Shown in pieces: positions 1 to 10,747 of a DNA stretch of 64,000 nucleotides. The notes below the pieces were generated by a model that made no database searches, was not told where the DNA came from, and worked only from the letters and a program-made list of their open reading frames with translations. The stretch covers positions 1 to 64,000 of the forward strand of contig DJMN01000053.1 in the NCBI GenBank assembly GCA_002435385.1, written 5' to 3'. How positions within the stretch are numbered: the stretch's first letter is position 1; every line of letters begins with the position of its first letter. The translations under genes were made by a program, and so were the position numbers. The DNA is from Patescibacteria group bacterium UBA6489. GTDB taxonomy: Bacteria; Patescibacteriota; Gracilibacteria; BD1-5; UBA6164.

Positions 1-39
1 CACACTTTTTTGAACAGTCTCAAGCTAAATTATTTTTTT

Positions 40-339
40 TTATAAATTTCTATTTATTTTTTTACTAAAATCTAAAAAATCATCATCTGGGGCAACCTTA
101 TTTAAAATAACTTTATTACATTTTCTACACCTATGCCTTAGCATATAACCTTTGTTTTTCTTATAATCTATTCATATAGGCTCCATAAGACCAAAACAAT
201 CTGATTTCCTATCTCATGGATATTCTTCATCTAGATGTTTAGAATATAAACAATAAAGACAATGATTCCTAGCAGATCAAAGAGGATGCTTAGAAACTTT
301 CTTTCCACAATTTTCACAGAGAAAAGAATCATTTATCAT
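40..339 (-). CDS. RNHCP-domain zinc-ribbon protein
   Basis: A 99-residue protein. It matches the RNHCP family in order: CENCGK near the N-terminus, then RNHCLYCLYSKHLD, PGDR, CFGLMEPIG, HRCRKCNK and APDDD at the C-terminus. The CxxC pairs suggest one or two zinc ribbons. Two of the family's glycines (PGDR and PIG) are encoded by UGA. The start lies 1 bp past the mraY stop, so the two are probably cotranscribed. The biochemical role of the family is not established. Confidence 0.85.
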
Positions 340-340
340 C

Positions 341-1399
341 TTAAATCACATAAGATCTCTCTATCATATAAAAAATCATTCAACCTACTGATAAAAGCAA
401 TCAAATAATCCGCAATCTAAAAACAACTGTTTCTTCCCTCCATCCAATTGCTTCAAGATGATGATGAAAAGGAGCTATACGAAAAACCTTTTTCCCATTT
501 CTAAATTTTTTACTAGTCAGCTGAATTATAATACTAAGAGTCTCAAATATAAAAATAGTACAGATAACAATAAATACATCTATCGTATTTGTTAACATAG
601 CCATAAGTCATAAATTAGCTCATAGTGCTAAGCTTCAAACATCTCACATATAAATTTTCGCAGGCTTTATATTAAACCATAAAAATGCAACTAAAGATCA
701 AATTATACTAACACATAAAGTCGATAACAAAAAAAGTCACTGATCATATGTTATATAAGCATAAACACTGTAACAAAAAAGAAGTAATCATCATGCTAAT
801 CAATCTAATCAATCAGTAAAATTGACACTATTAGAAGTTGCTACTATAATAAACATAAAAAGAGGGATAAACCATAGTCATAATCACAATTCATGTCAGC
901 CATAAAAAGGAATATCTAATTGTCTAGTCCCCCAGCCTAAATCATAATAGAACCATAAACCTGCTAAGAAAGAAAATATTACTAACCAAAGTAATTTAAA
1001 CTTTAGAGACAATCACTTAGTTCTTCAAATTCACTTTATATTCATAAAATCATCTACAGCTCACAAAAATCAAACAGTAAAAAGTACAAACAAAGGTAAA
1101 TATGTTTCTTTGTGATTTAACAATGAATTATTTATATATCATAACTTCTGCAATAAAATACTAATAATAACCATTAAAAAAACAGTTCAAATAATCACAA
1201 TACCTCACATAGTTGGAGTTCATGATTTTTTACTATGCAACTTAGAAAAGATTAAAGCATCTCACATAGTTGCTTTATCCCTTATCTTTTTTCACATCTT
1301 GAAATCTATAAGGAATTCTATAAAAAATGGAAATAACGTAAATCAAACAAGAAAAGTTAACAGTCAAAAAGAAAAAATTAATATTAAATGATTATTCAA
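341..1399 (-). CDS. mraY: Phospho-N-acetylmuramoyl-pentapeptide-transferase (MraY)
   Basis: MraY transfers phospho-MurNAc-pentapeptide to undecaprenyl phosphate, giving lipid I, at the inner face of the membrane. The 352-residue polytopic protein shows GTPTMGG near residue 60 and the signature APFHHHLEAIGW near residues 310-320, both diagnostic. Length is normal for the family. TMGG uses UGA for one glycine, which is strong evidence for code 25. There is no in-frame ATG before the first membrane helix. I chose a TTG just inside the upstream stop at 1412, so the start is uncertain by a few codons. Confidence 0.93.
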
Positions 1400-1530
1400 A
1401 ATAGAAACAAATTAAAATTTAAAATATATTTTATTTTTTACTAACTTAGTATAACACAACTCTCTGATATTTAAAAGTAAAAATAAATATATTAGGTTTA
1501 CTTTTCAAAACAATAATTTTAAATATCACA

Positions 1531-1559
1531 AAAATAAGTAGTGATTACCTACTTATTTT
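1531..1559. terminator. Bidirectional hairpin terminator
   Basis: AAAATAAGTAG and CTACTTATTTT form a perfect 11-bp stem with a 7-base loop, with A/T runs on both sides. It sits between the stop of the 608-residue secreted protein (1690) and the start of mraY. It would mainly terminate the upstream minus-strand gene. The rest of 1400-1689 shows nothing coding; a weak TATACT at 1448-1453 could be the mraY -10. Confidence 0.75.
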
Positions 1560-1689
1560 TATAACAAAAAACTAAACCTCATCCAAAAACTCAAATCATT
1601 TTAGAATAAAAAACAAAATTTTATTTTTAGAATAATACCTAAAAAAGCCTATAACTATCATTATAAACTTTTTTTATCAATATTCACCT

Positions 1690-3516
1690 TTATTTACACA
1701 CCATTATCTTACTACTATCCCCCTGATCAATTTTAAAATATAACTTACCATCAACTTCTACAGAATTAAACATAACAGAATGTGGATTTCCTGTAAAAAC
1801 AAATTGCTTATCTCTATTTAAATATAAAGTATTTTTATCTGTTTCACTATCATAAAAAACTGATAAAAAATTATTTTTAAAAAATATTCCATCTGCAAAA
1901 TTTAAACCAGTTTCTAAAACAGATCAATCTAAAAGCAATTTAGTAAAATAAGGAGTTGTTGATCTCAAATTAAGTGCATAATGTTCCTTATTTTCAGAAA
2001 TATATATCCAATCTACAAAGTTAACTCAAGAAATTATTTTTTCTCAATTTAAAGTCTTTATAACAGCTTCTCAGTTATAAGCAGTAGAATAAACTAATCC
2101 TCATCCAGATAATATTCCATAGTTCTGTAACCATCATCTATCCTCAATAACCTCTCCATTTTTATACAATTTATATCAATTATCAAATCACTTAAATACC
2201 TCAAAATAAACATCATCTCAATCCAACTTAGGATCTCATATATTTTCTCATACACTTGAATAAATTAAATTTTTTCCCATATATAATTTATTTATTTCAT
2301 CATCAAAATCACTTATATTCACATATAAGGGCTCACACGTATCTTCCTTAAATCAATAAAAATTTAAAATTTCATATCATTTTTCTCAATATTTCACTCC
2401 ATCAAATGAAAAATAATTAGAATCTGAATTATCTATATAAAAATAACCAAACTTATCTAAACATTCAACAATTACACCTCTATTAGAATATGAAAAATTT
2501 TTTATATCCTCTATTTTGGTTTCAACTCAATTTTTTACAACAAAGAAATCTCCCTCAAGTACATCCTCTTCTCACATAGTATATGCTACTTTCATATTTC
2601 ATTTTCAAGCAAGCATAATATTATCACCATTTTTCAATTCCTTAGCTGAAAAAACAGCATCATATTCTTCAGAAAAAATGGAATTTGGAAATAAAACCTT
2701 AGATTTTGACTCTCAAACAAGTAAAATAGTATTTTCTTTCTTAAAAATATATTTATAACCTCCATAAATATCATCTCAAACTTTTATACTATACTTATCA
2801 TCATCTCCTAAATATACAACATAAGAAGTCCCATCTTTTAAAATTCCCACAAAATATATATAATCATATTTCTCAGTCTTAACTAAATTTCAATTTTCTT
2901 CTTCAAAAAAATAATACTCTCCTCTAAGATTATCTATAGATATACGAGGATCATCAGCTCAATATGACTTACCTGAAAAATAAACCTTTTTAGTACCATC
3001 TTCTGAAATATCAAAATACAACATTTTTCAATATTCTGTTGAATTTAAAGCTGTTGAAGTACTACAACTAATTTCTTCTGGAATTGGAGGCTCTCTATAG
3101 TTATCCCCCAAACAAACAATAATCTCTACCCCTTTCAGCTTCAATTGAAACTGCTCTTGTATATAATAAAAAATAGCAGAATTCCTTAATGATAAATTTC
3201 CCTCCAAAATAGTATCAACTTTAACTAAAAGACTTCTATATTGATCTCTTTGCTCTTCTTTTGTTTCATATTTTTCTTCAATATTTTTATAAAACCTATT
3301 TAGAAAAATATCTACTCAACTTTTTAAATAAGAATAATTCTTATAAAAAACTCCAACATTAGAATTAGCAACTATTCCATAATCCTTATTCTGACAAACA
3401 CTATAAATATCATCTTCTCAATAAGCATTAACCAATCCTACAATTCACAAAACTAAAAATACTCACAAAGCTCTAAGACTAGCTTTTATAGTTCCAAAAT
3501 ACAATTTATTTCCCAT
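1690..3516 (-). CDS. Large secreted protein of unknown function (two-component target candidate)
   Basis: A 608-residue protein that I do not recognise. It starts MGNKLYFGTIKASLRALG, followed by a hydrophobic stretch (GVFLVLGIVGLVNA) consistent with a signal peptide or N-terminal anchor. The rest is acidic and rich in Tyr/Asp/Gly, with repeated short units such as DGTxxYV and KNGxVI. This hints at a beta-propeller-like build from WD- or DPP4-type strands, but no diagnostic motif was found. Its promoter carries the same double direct repeat as the neighbouring two-component operon (see 3549-3581), so it is probably controlled by that regulator. Confidence 0.8.
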
Positions 3517-3548
3517 ATTTTTCTGTTTAAAGAATAAAAAACAAAAAC

Positions 3549-3581
3549 ATTATACAAATCCATTGTAAGAACAATGTAAGA
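3549..3581 (-). promoter_or_regulatory. Promoter with double direct repeat (response-regulator site 1)
   Basis: On the minus strand TCTTACATTGT and TCTTACAATGG lie back to back (11-bp period). Five bases follow and then a perfect TATAAT at 3549-3554, 33 bp upstream of the ATG at 3516. There is no recognisable -35 box; the repeats take its place, as at activator-dependent promoters bound by OmpR/PhoB-type regulators. The same layout recurs at 5570-5602 and 30181-30213. Confidence 0.75.
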
Positions 3582-3607
3582 AAAGAAAAATTAAATTACT
3601 TATTCTT

Positions 3608-3643
3608 ACCCTCTCCTGTAGGAGAGAGTAAGGGCTGAGGTTA
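3608..3643. repeat. REP-like palindromic repeat, downstream of the histidine kinase
   Basis: CCCTCTCCTGTAGGAGAGAG forms a short hairpin, followed by the family tail (TAAGGGCTGAGGTT). It begins 2 bp after the kinase stop and may act as its terminator. It belongs to the GC-rich family repeated about a dozen times in the window. Confidence 0.7.
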
Positions 3644-3644
3644 A

Positions 3645-4874
3645 CTAAAAACTAACAACAAATTCACTCCCCTTTCATTCCTCACTCTCAACATCTAACT
3701 TCCAATTATAAATATCTGCTATTTTTCAAACAAGAGATAAACCTATACCAAATCATTCTGTTCATCTAGACTTATCAACTTTAAAAAACCTATCAAAAAT
3801 TTTATCTAAATTATCTCTACTTATTCATATACCTGTATCTTTTATATGAAGTTTTCATGATAAATAAGATATATTAACACTACCTTTTTTGTTATTATAC
3901 TTTATAGCATTACCAATCAAATTTGATAAAAATATATATAAATAATTTTTATTAGCATTTATTTTTACATCATCTGGAATATTTATATCCAAACTAATAT
4001 CCATCTTTTTAATTTCTCTTTTTCTATCTGCGACTATTTCTTCTACTATTTCCTTTAAACCAATTTTAGAAACCTTTTTAGTTATACTAATATCACTCAG
4101 TTCAATAAGAGAATCAATTAAAGAATTAAGCTTTCTAACTTCATGTTTCATTTCTTTAGTCATCTCCTTATCATATTTTCATATATCATCTATAAGCTGT
4201 AAATTTGAATCAACAACAGAAAGAGGAGTTTTTAACTCATGACCAGCATTATGAATAAAATTCTTCATATTTTTCATATTTTCCTCAACTGGAACAAAAG
4301 CTCTATCAACAAATATCTTTCATATGAAATAAACTAAAATCGAAAAAAACAAACCCACAAAAACAAAATCAAATAAATCCCATAAATAGTTAGAAAAACT
4401 ATAATCTAATTTCTTTAAAATAATAAGACTTTCTCCACTAACAAGATTTATTTTACTTATCAAAAAACCTTCATCTTGAGTCATTGAATAATCTGAATCA
4501 CTAATAATATTTTGGACTAAAGAATAACTTACGTCATCCTTTATATCACTAGAAATTACATCATTATTATTATTCAAATGAATATAGTTTATAAATCAAG
4601 CAGGAGGAATAAAACCAGATTTTTCACCTGATTTTTCTCTCTTTTGTGTAGCTCTATCCTGAATTCTATTTCATATATTCTTTATTGCTACCAAAGGAAC
4701 TTTTCAATTCTGAATAGCTTCTGAGAGAACTAAAAGCTCTTTTTTCTCACTAATTACTTTCTTTCAATATTTTATTGAAAGAGAACTAAAACCATACAAC
4801 AAAATTACAACAAAAACTATTGCTGTAAAAACAATAGTCAAATGCCTTTTTATATTTCAAACATTCTTTCCCAT
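3645..4874 (-). CDS. Sensor histidine kinase
   Basis: A 409-residue kinase with a membrane helix at residues 11-28 and another near 168-184, enclosing an extracytoplasmic sensor of about 140 residues. The HisKA motif HNAGHELKTPLS has the phospho-acceptor at His212. It is followed by an N-box (LIGNAIKYN, Asn322), a G1 box DTGIGIS and a G2 box GFGIGLSLV. It starts 3 bp after the stop of the OmpR-type regulator and forms an operon with it. The sensor shows no recognised ligand domain. Several motif glycines, including those of G1 and G2, are UGA. Confidence 0.93.
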
Positions 4875-4877
4875 AAT

Positions 4878-5540
4878 CTACTTAATTAAAAATCAATATC
4901 ATTTTTTAGTATCTATTATATTTTTTCCAAGTTTCTTTCTAAGATATCATACATAAACATCTATAGTTTTCGAGAACATAAAATCTACATCAAACTCTCA
5001 CCAAACTTTTTCATAAATCTCCCTTCTAGATAAAGCCTTTCCCCTATTTTGAGCAAGATATTTAAATAAATCATATTCTAAAGTAGAAAGTTTTACAACT
5101 TTTCATCCTTTTCTAACTTCTACCTGTTGTAAATCAAGCTCTACATCTCATATTTTTATAAGAGTATTACTACTATTCATCATCTTCCTTCTAACTATAG
5201 CATTCATTCTAGCGAGAAGTTCACTATATTCAAAAGGTTTTACTAAATAATCATCAGCTCATAAGTCTAGTCCAGTAACTATATCTTCGTTAGTTCCCAT
5301 AGAAGTCAACATAATTATTGAAACATCTTTTCATTTTTCCCTAAGATTTTTACAAACCTCTAGTCAATCCATTCAGGGTAAATTTATATCAAGTATAACT
5401 ACATCATAGTATTTAGTCATTGCTTTTCTAAGTCAGTCTTCTCCATCCATAGAAACTTCTGCAAATATATCTCTAGATATAAAATATTTAACTAAATTCC
5501 TTCATAAAATCTGATTATCTTCAACTATTAGAACTCTCAT
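4878..5540 (-). CDS. OmpR/PhoB-family response regulator
   Basis: A 220-residue regulator. The receiver domain has the acidic pair Glu7/Asp8, the phospho-acceptor Asp51 (VILDINLPGMDG), a conserved Ser/Thr (LTSMG) and Lys in VKPFEYSELLAR. The C-terminal winged helix ends in TIDVYVGYLRKKLG and GYGFLIK. It is the first gene of the operon with the histidine kinase. Its own promoter carries the same double direct repeat as two other promoters here, which suggests autoregulation. Confidence 0.95.
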
Positions 5541-5569
5541 AAATAAAAAGTTATGGGATATTTATTATT

Positions 5570-5602
5570 ATTATAGAAAAGAAAATTAAGAAGTGGTTAA
5601 GA
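5570..5602 (-). promoter_or_regulatory. Promoter with double direct repeat (response-regulator site 2, autoregulatory)
   Basis: On the minus strand TCTTAACCACT and TCTTAATTTTC are adjacent. Five bases follow and then TATAAT at 5570-5575, 30 bp before the regulator's ATG. Spacing is identical to sites 1 and 3. The repeats are less alike (TCTTAA rather than TCTTAC), which would fit a weaker autoregulatory site. Confidence 0.65.
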
Positions 5603-5708
5603 GAAATACAAAAGCTATTTTTTAAAATATATTTTTAAGAAAAATTAGTTCATATATTATATATTTTTATTGATTCTTATTGTATGATTTTTGGGAGTCC
5701 TGCCAATA

Positions 5709-6110
5709 TTATTTAACCTCCAATCTCACTTTGAATATATATTCATCTTCAAATCAAAATAATGGGAAAAAATAATATTCTCTATCAATTACTATTTTTT
5801 GATTTTTCTCAGATAATACATCTTTTTCTGTATAAAAAACCTCATTATCCTTTATAATTTCTATTTTTCATGGAAGATGTTTTTTGTTTAACAAAAACTG
5901 TCCTCCAATATTTATGTTTATCTTTTTATTATTATCAATCAATGTAATAGTCTTTTCCGAATTATTATTTATCAGTATTTCAAAAGTTCTATTTATATCT
6001 GATTTTGGACCGATGAAACCTATCATTGAAAAAATTATATAAACAATAAATAAAGGAATAAATATTTGTTTTATTAAAATTTTAAAAATTTTTATTAATT
6101 TTTCTTTCAT
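5709..6110 (-). CDS. Small membrane-anchored protein, unknown
   Basis: A 133-residue protein with a basic N-terminus and one membrane helix (about residues 14-33, FIPLFIVYIIFSMIGFIG), then a polar extracytoplasmic region ending FKVRLEVK. No family recognised. It is the last gene of the tight minus-strand run that begins with the giant SLH/M23 protein. The gap to the next gene upstream is only 13 bp. Confidence 0.75.
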
Positions 6111-6123
6111 TAAAATAATAAGT

Positions 6124-6756
6124 TTACATGTTTAAATATAAAAAACCTCAAAATATAACAATCATAAAAATAATTATTGGTAATATATACAAGAATATTT
6201 TATCAAATCAATCCTTCTCCGTTTTTGTATCAATCCAATCCTTTTCTTTGAAAAGAAAAATAACTCCTTTTTTCTTACTATATCCAAAATTCCATGTGAT
6301 TCATCAAAAAAGATAAAAAAATGGAGAAAGAAGTAAATTTGAAAAAGCCATAGGAGGATATTCTCAAAGTAAAAATAATAAAGTATACAAATCGTAAAAC
6401 CAAGCTGACGAAAAAAACAAAAGAATAATTGCTATATAAAACTCATAAGAATTTTTATTTAATCATCTTAAATATCTATAAATTATTCAGGAACTATATG
6501 GTGCTGTATAAAATGTTAGAATACTCATTACTATGGTTTCTGGAATATCCCATGTTGGATCTAATCATAAAGTAGACATTATGGAAAGAGATATAACAGC
6601 AAGAAAGAATAGAATTAACTTCCACCTTACAAAAAGAAAATTGATATATTTTTTTCTAAAAAGAAGTACTTCTTTTCTATTTTTAATCAATAATACTAAT
6701 CAAATTAAAATTAGTATTATCCATAGAATTATATATATTCTTATAAAAATATTCAT
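6124..6756 (-). CDS. Polytopic membrane protein, unknown
   Basis: A 210-residue protein with about five to six hydrophobic segments (near residues 3-22, 45-63, 75-90, 108-135 and 185-208), some glycines encoded by UGA. No signature motif recognised. The ATG at 6756 is preceded by the 43-residue gene with a 10-bp gap, so translation is probably coupled. Confidence 0.75.
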
Positions 6757-6766
6757 TAAAATTTAG

Positions 6767-6898
6767 TTAACTTGGTAATCATCATTTCATTTGATATAGT
6801 AGGGTCATTGAAAGTAATCCTAATATTGTTATAAAAACAGCTAACCAAAAAAGTTCTTTAATTATCCTTAACAAAATTTTCTTTAGTTTTTTATTCAT
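6767..6898 (-). CDS. Single-helix small membrane protein, unknown
   Basis: A 43-residue ORF, MNKKLKKILLRIIKELF then a hyd­rophobic helix (WLAVFITILGLLSMTLLY), ending GGLPS. It lies within the operon-like run, 48 bp after the next gene upstream. Being short, it rests mainly on its helix, basic N-terminus and placement. Confidence 0.55.
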
Positions 6899-6946
6899 AA
6901 TATCATTAATTCTTATTGCATAATTTTAATATGATTCTCACCTTAT

Positions 6947-7357
6947 TTATCTATAACAAGACTCTCATTCTAGGCTATTCATATAATTTTCATCTTTTTT
7001 TGTTAATGCATAGTCTTCTATGCTCTTGTAAATATAATACTCTCAATAAATATCCTTCCTATAATTTACTTTAAATATAAAAATAAATCATTTCCCTTCT
7101 TGTATACTTTTAAAGTATACACAATTGCTTTTTATTCTTAAGTCTGTATTGAATAATTTATTATAAGATTCTAAATCATCAAAATTATATAAACTTTTAT
7201 CTTTTAAATTGTTTTTTATTTCTTGCAAATTTACTAACATAGTTGTATCATAAGCTTTTGAGATTTCACTTAAATAAAGATTTTTTCCCAAAATATATAA
7301 TATTCAAAAAGAAAAAATTATAACAATTAATATAAACACATAATATTTATTTTTCAT
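6947..7357 (-). CDS. Signal-anchored protein, unknown
   Basis: A 136-residue protein with an N-terminal membrane helix (YYVFILIVIIFSFGILYILG) and a soluble domain with three cysteines. No family recognised. It starts 5 bp after the stop of the 218-residue gene upstream. An in-frame UGA after QEGK continues into a sensible C-terminal half, so the gene runs to the UAA at 6947. Confidence 0.75.
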
Positions 7358-7361
7358 AAAC

Positions 7362-8018
7362 CTACTTATTAATAATTTCTCATGATGTACAAAACTCCTT
7401 TCATTCTAAATCTATATCTGGATTTTCTTCTAATTCTTTATCCACATATCATAATATTTTCTCAACATCATGTCATAAAATTGGTAATTGTTTATTTTTT
7501 CATGTACTTGGTTCTACTATATTTAAAGAAATAGTTGTGGTTTCTTTTGGTAAAAATAATCAAAAAAACAACATCATTCTAACAAATCTACCTCTTGTAA
7601 TTAAATAATCTCAGTTTTTTGACCAATATGCTTCTTGATAATGTCAAGGAATAAAATTATATGCCACAATATCATTTATATGATAAATTTTATTTCTATA
7701 AAAAACTCCTTTTTTGTAAAAAATATAAAAAGAACCATCTTTATTATGTATTTTTGTATTTTTTTCACTAGGTGGATAATTCTCAAAATCATAACAATAC
7801 TCTTTATATTTTCAATCATATTTTTTGTAGCTTAAATTATTTAAATCTATCAAATATTTATCATCATCATCATAAAATTTTATTATCAATTTTTCTTTTA
7901 TTTCATAATTATATAATTCTTTATTTAGCTTTCTATTTTTTCAATAATAAAATAAAAGTCCAAATAATAATAACAATACTAGAAAAACTATTCATATAAT
8001 TCTTAATACCTTTTTCAT
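7362..8018 (-). CDS. Signal-anchored protein, unknown
   Basis: A 218-residue protein with one N-terminal membrane helix (VLRIIGIVFLVLLLLFGLLF), then a Tyr/Lys/Asp-rich extracytoplasmic domain. Short strands such as GSFYIFYKKGVFYRNKIYHI suggest a beta-rich fold. It follows the second M23/SLH gene by 25 bp and precedes the 136-residue gene by 4 bp. It resembles its neighbours only in layout. Confidence 0.75.
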
Positions 8019-8043
8019 AATATACTTTATTAATAAATAAAAA

Positions 8044-10149
8044 CTAAAAATCAAATTTATTCTTATAAAATAACTCTACCAATATATCAAATCTTAATCA
8101 AATAGGTGTAGTTCAAGGTAATGCTATAGTTCAAGGTAATGGTGTAGGTATACCATAAATTTCAGTATATTTGAAAAATCAAGCACTATCTAAAGCTTTT
8201 TCAACCTCATCACTACAATTATTTGTGAATGTATTATATCCAGATAAATTAGCCATTGCATATTTATACCGTTTATATAAGTCACTTATATTTAAACTAT
8301 CAATTCATAATTCTATATAATTTTTTGACATTGGAGTTTCTCAACTTAACTCTTCTCTAACATCTTTTAACCGCTCTTCATATGATCATGGACCATTAAC
8401 TCACTCTGGAGAACTTAAAAAAATCCCATCTGTTCAATTGGCTGGATAAAAACTTAATAAATAATCTTGTCATTTGTATATAAAATATAATCATGCATGT
8501 CATATATAATTATTTTCATTTACCTCATCAAAAAACCAAACATTCCCCTCATTCATTCTCAACCACATATTCTCAACAAACTTATCACAGTTGTTCTCCG
8601 TCTCAGCATATCTTATAAAATTATCTCTAAATACTTTTTTCTTAGAATCAAAAGCTTTATCACTCAAAAACACTCAATTCTTAATATAGTCACTTTTTCT
8701 CCAATCATCAGAAACAAAAGAAATAGTCTTTTTCTTTCATCATTCTTTTCATAATCTTCACAAACTATCTGTTACTACAAATTTATCTAACTCTTGTGAC
8801 CATAATACACAATTTCATAATTCACTTATATCTAACTGCTTATTCTTTTCTACTGCCATATTCATAAAATAAACCAACATTCATCTTTTTAGTCACACTT
8901 CTGGGTCAAAGCGTCATGGGATATTATAAATTTTATCTTCTTCACTAAAATTAAAAGCATTCATTATTATTTTTTGTGTTTCTGCATAGTTTATATCATC
9001 ATATGGTAAAAATTGTCATCAATTTCATCATATTATTCAGTTTATGTAAGCATAACATGCATATTTTCATAACTGTAGTCATTCTAAATCTGGTAAATCC
9101 CTTAAACATTTTTTTGTGTTTTCATTTAGTTTTCATGTTACATCATAGTCATCAAATACTGAGGTATCCGATACCGATGCTCTCAATATTATTTTTAATG
9201 CTTCTTCTCTTGTGATATTTATTGTTGGATAGAAATATCATGTTGGAAATCTCGTCATTTTATTTTTATATTGTAATTCTTCACTACCTCCACTTATCCA
9301 TCATTTTTCTTTTCATTTCTTTATTGCTTCACAATAATCTGATCATTTATTGTTGTCTACATCTATAAAAGATACAAACTCTATTTCCTCGTCCATATTA
9401 CCTTTTTCTAGGTATCAATGTTCAGTTTTTCATAAAAATCTAAAATCTAAATAATTTCATTTTGCATTTACAACTTCAAAACTGTTTCTATTTTGTGTAA
9501 AATTTTCTGTCCGTGAAAAATTACTTGTTCAGCAATAATCTACTCAACTATAATTATCAACTATTCCAAATTCTCAAATACAATTTTTAGGGGTGTTTAC
9601 ACAGTCCTCATCTACAAAACATCTTTTTGGGGCTCAAATCCCTATATCACACTTCTCCTTCACCTCCTCACCATCATAAATCCCCTCTCAAATCACTAAC
9701 TCTCTCATACATTTATGACTATCTTGTGAATTGTAAATTTTAAAATACTTAGCAGGATTTAAGCTTTTTCCATTCTCTCCTTTCAACTCTAAATGTAAAT
9801 GTGCTTTATATTTTGCTGTATCTGGTGCCACTACTCAAAGTACTGTTTCAGGAGTCACTGTTTTTACTGTTCCGTTCAAAATATCTTCACTTGGTATTAT
9901 ATGATGATAAGCACTTTTCTTTCAATCATTGTGTAATACTGTAACTGTTCATGTTCCTGCACTTTCTACTGTTCCATTTGCTACTGCTTTTACTTTTTCT
10001 CATGCTTCTAAATTGAAATCCATTGCATCGTGAACATCTCAGTTAAACTCTTCAAAGAAGATTTGAGTTACTAGTCTATCTACTGTCATTCAGCTATTTG
10101 ATAGTACTTCATAATCAAATATTTGATTAATTTCAAAAATCAGCTTCAC
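8044..10149 (-). CDS. M23 peptidase / SLH-like / papain-like surface protein, C-terminal part (frameshifted)
   Basis: The larger part of a protein split by a 1-base shift at 10135-10139; as drawn it could begin at a GTG at 10149. The LytM/M23 domain comes first (DVHDAMDF, later AHLHLELKG), with the zinc ligands present. Then come SLH-like units (NITREEALKIILRAS; PGRFDPEVGLKRGMLVYFMN). The C-terminal domain has GHAGLYF and, about 100 residues later, FTNNCSDEVEKAL. This His/Cys pairing recalls permuted NlpC/P60 or papain-like hydrolases. The M23 block and much of what follows resemble the 1916-residue neighbour, so this is a diverged tandem paralogue. It probably acts outside the membrane on peptidoglycan or surface peptides. 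Confidence 0.75.
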
Positions 10150-10709
10150 ATGAATAACACTTTAAAGATGCTTCATCTGAATAAGGTTCTTTTTCTTTCT
10201 TTTTTCTTGTACCTGTATAATCTTTTCAATTCACTATAACTTTTGGATTTAACTCTAAATCTCTAAATATTTTTTGTGTTTCTTCTGATAAATTTTCCAT
10301 ATCATTTTCTGAATAAAATTCTACTTCGTCTCAACTTAAGTATCAGAATTTTGGAATATAATCTATTCAGTTTAATTCTATCAATTTACTATGCTTAAAC
10401 ATTGTGTAAAGTACTTCTCAATTAGAAAATACAGTATAATCATCTGATTTTATCAATATATATACATTTTCATCAATTTGCTTTACTCATTTTACTTGTC
10501 AAAGTAAACATCACTCTCAGTTTTTACATATGTTATAAATATCATATCATTTACCTAATTTGTATTCTCAAAATTCAAAATGCACTTCTGATAAGGACTC
10601 TAAAGTAAGAATAGATGTTCCATGTATAGCACTCCGAAACGTTATTATCATAAAAACAAAAAGTAAAAATGATAATAATATAAGCCAAGGCTTTAATATA
10701 TCTTTCATA
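10127..10709 (-). CDS. N-terminal part of the frameshifted M23/SLH protein
   Basis: Starts MKDILKPWLILLSFLLFVF, a signal peptide or anchor, and reads to CEADFGN before a UAA. Removing one T from the T5 run at 10135-10139 would give CEADFEINQIFDYE, which joins smoothly to the M23 part and matches the paralogue's DYPFDYEALSNSG. The two ORFs are therefore one gene, 8044-10709. The shift is either a homopolymer sequencing error or a true mutation. The start is 38 bp after the stop of the giant gene. Confidence 0.8.
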
Positions 10710-10747
10710 TAATAAATATTAAAAATTAATTATTTATAGTAAAATCA

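Noticed and set aside
401..604. A 67-residue ORF as a separate small gene
   Set aside because: It is the C-terminal piece of mraY; the boundaries are UGA codons read as glycine. The same holds for other short minus-strand pieces such as 14054-14356 or 24561-24968.
2516..2758. Plus-strand ORFs inside minus-strand genes (also 6533-6766, 12719-12973, 21120-21344)
   Set aside because: They are shadows of longer minus-strand frames with recognisable domains and have no motif or start signal of their own.
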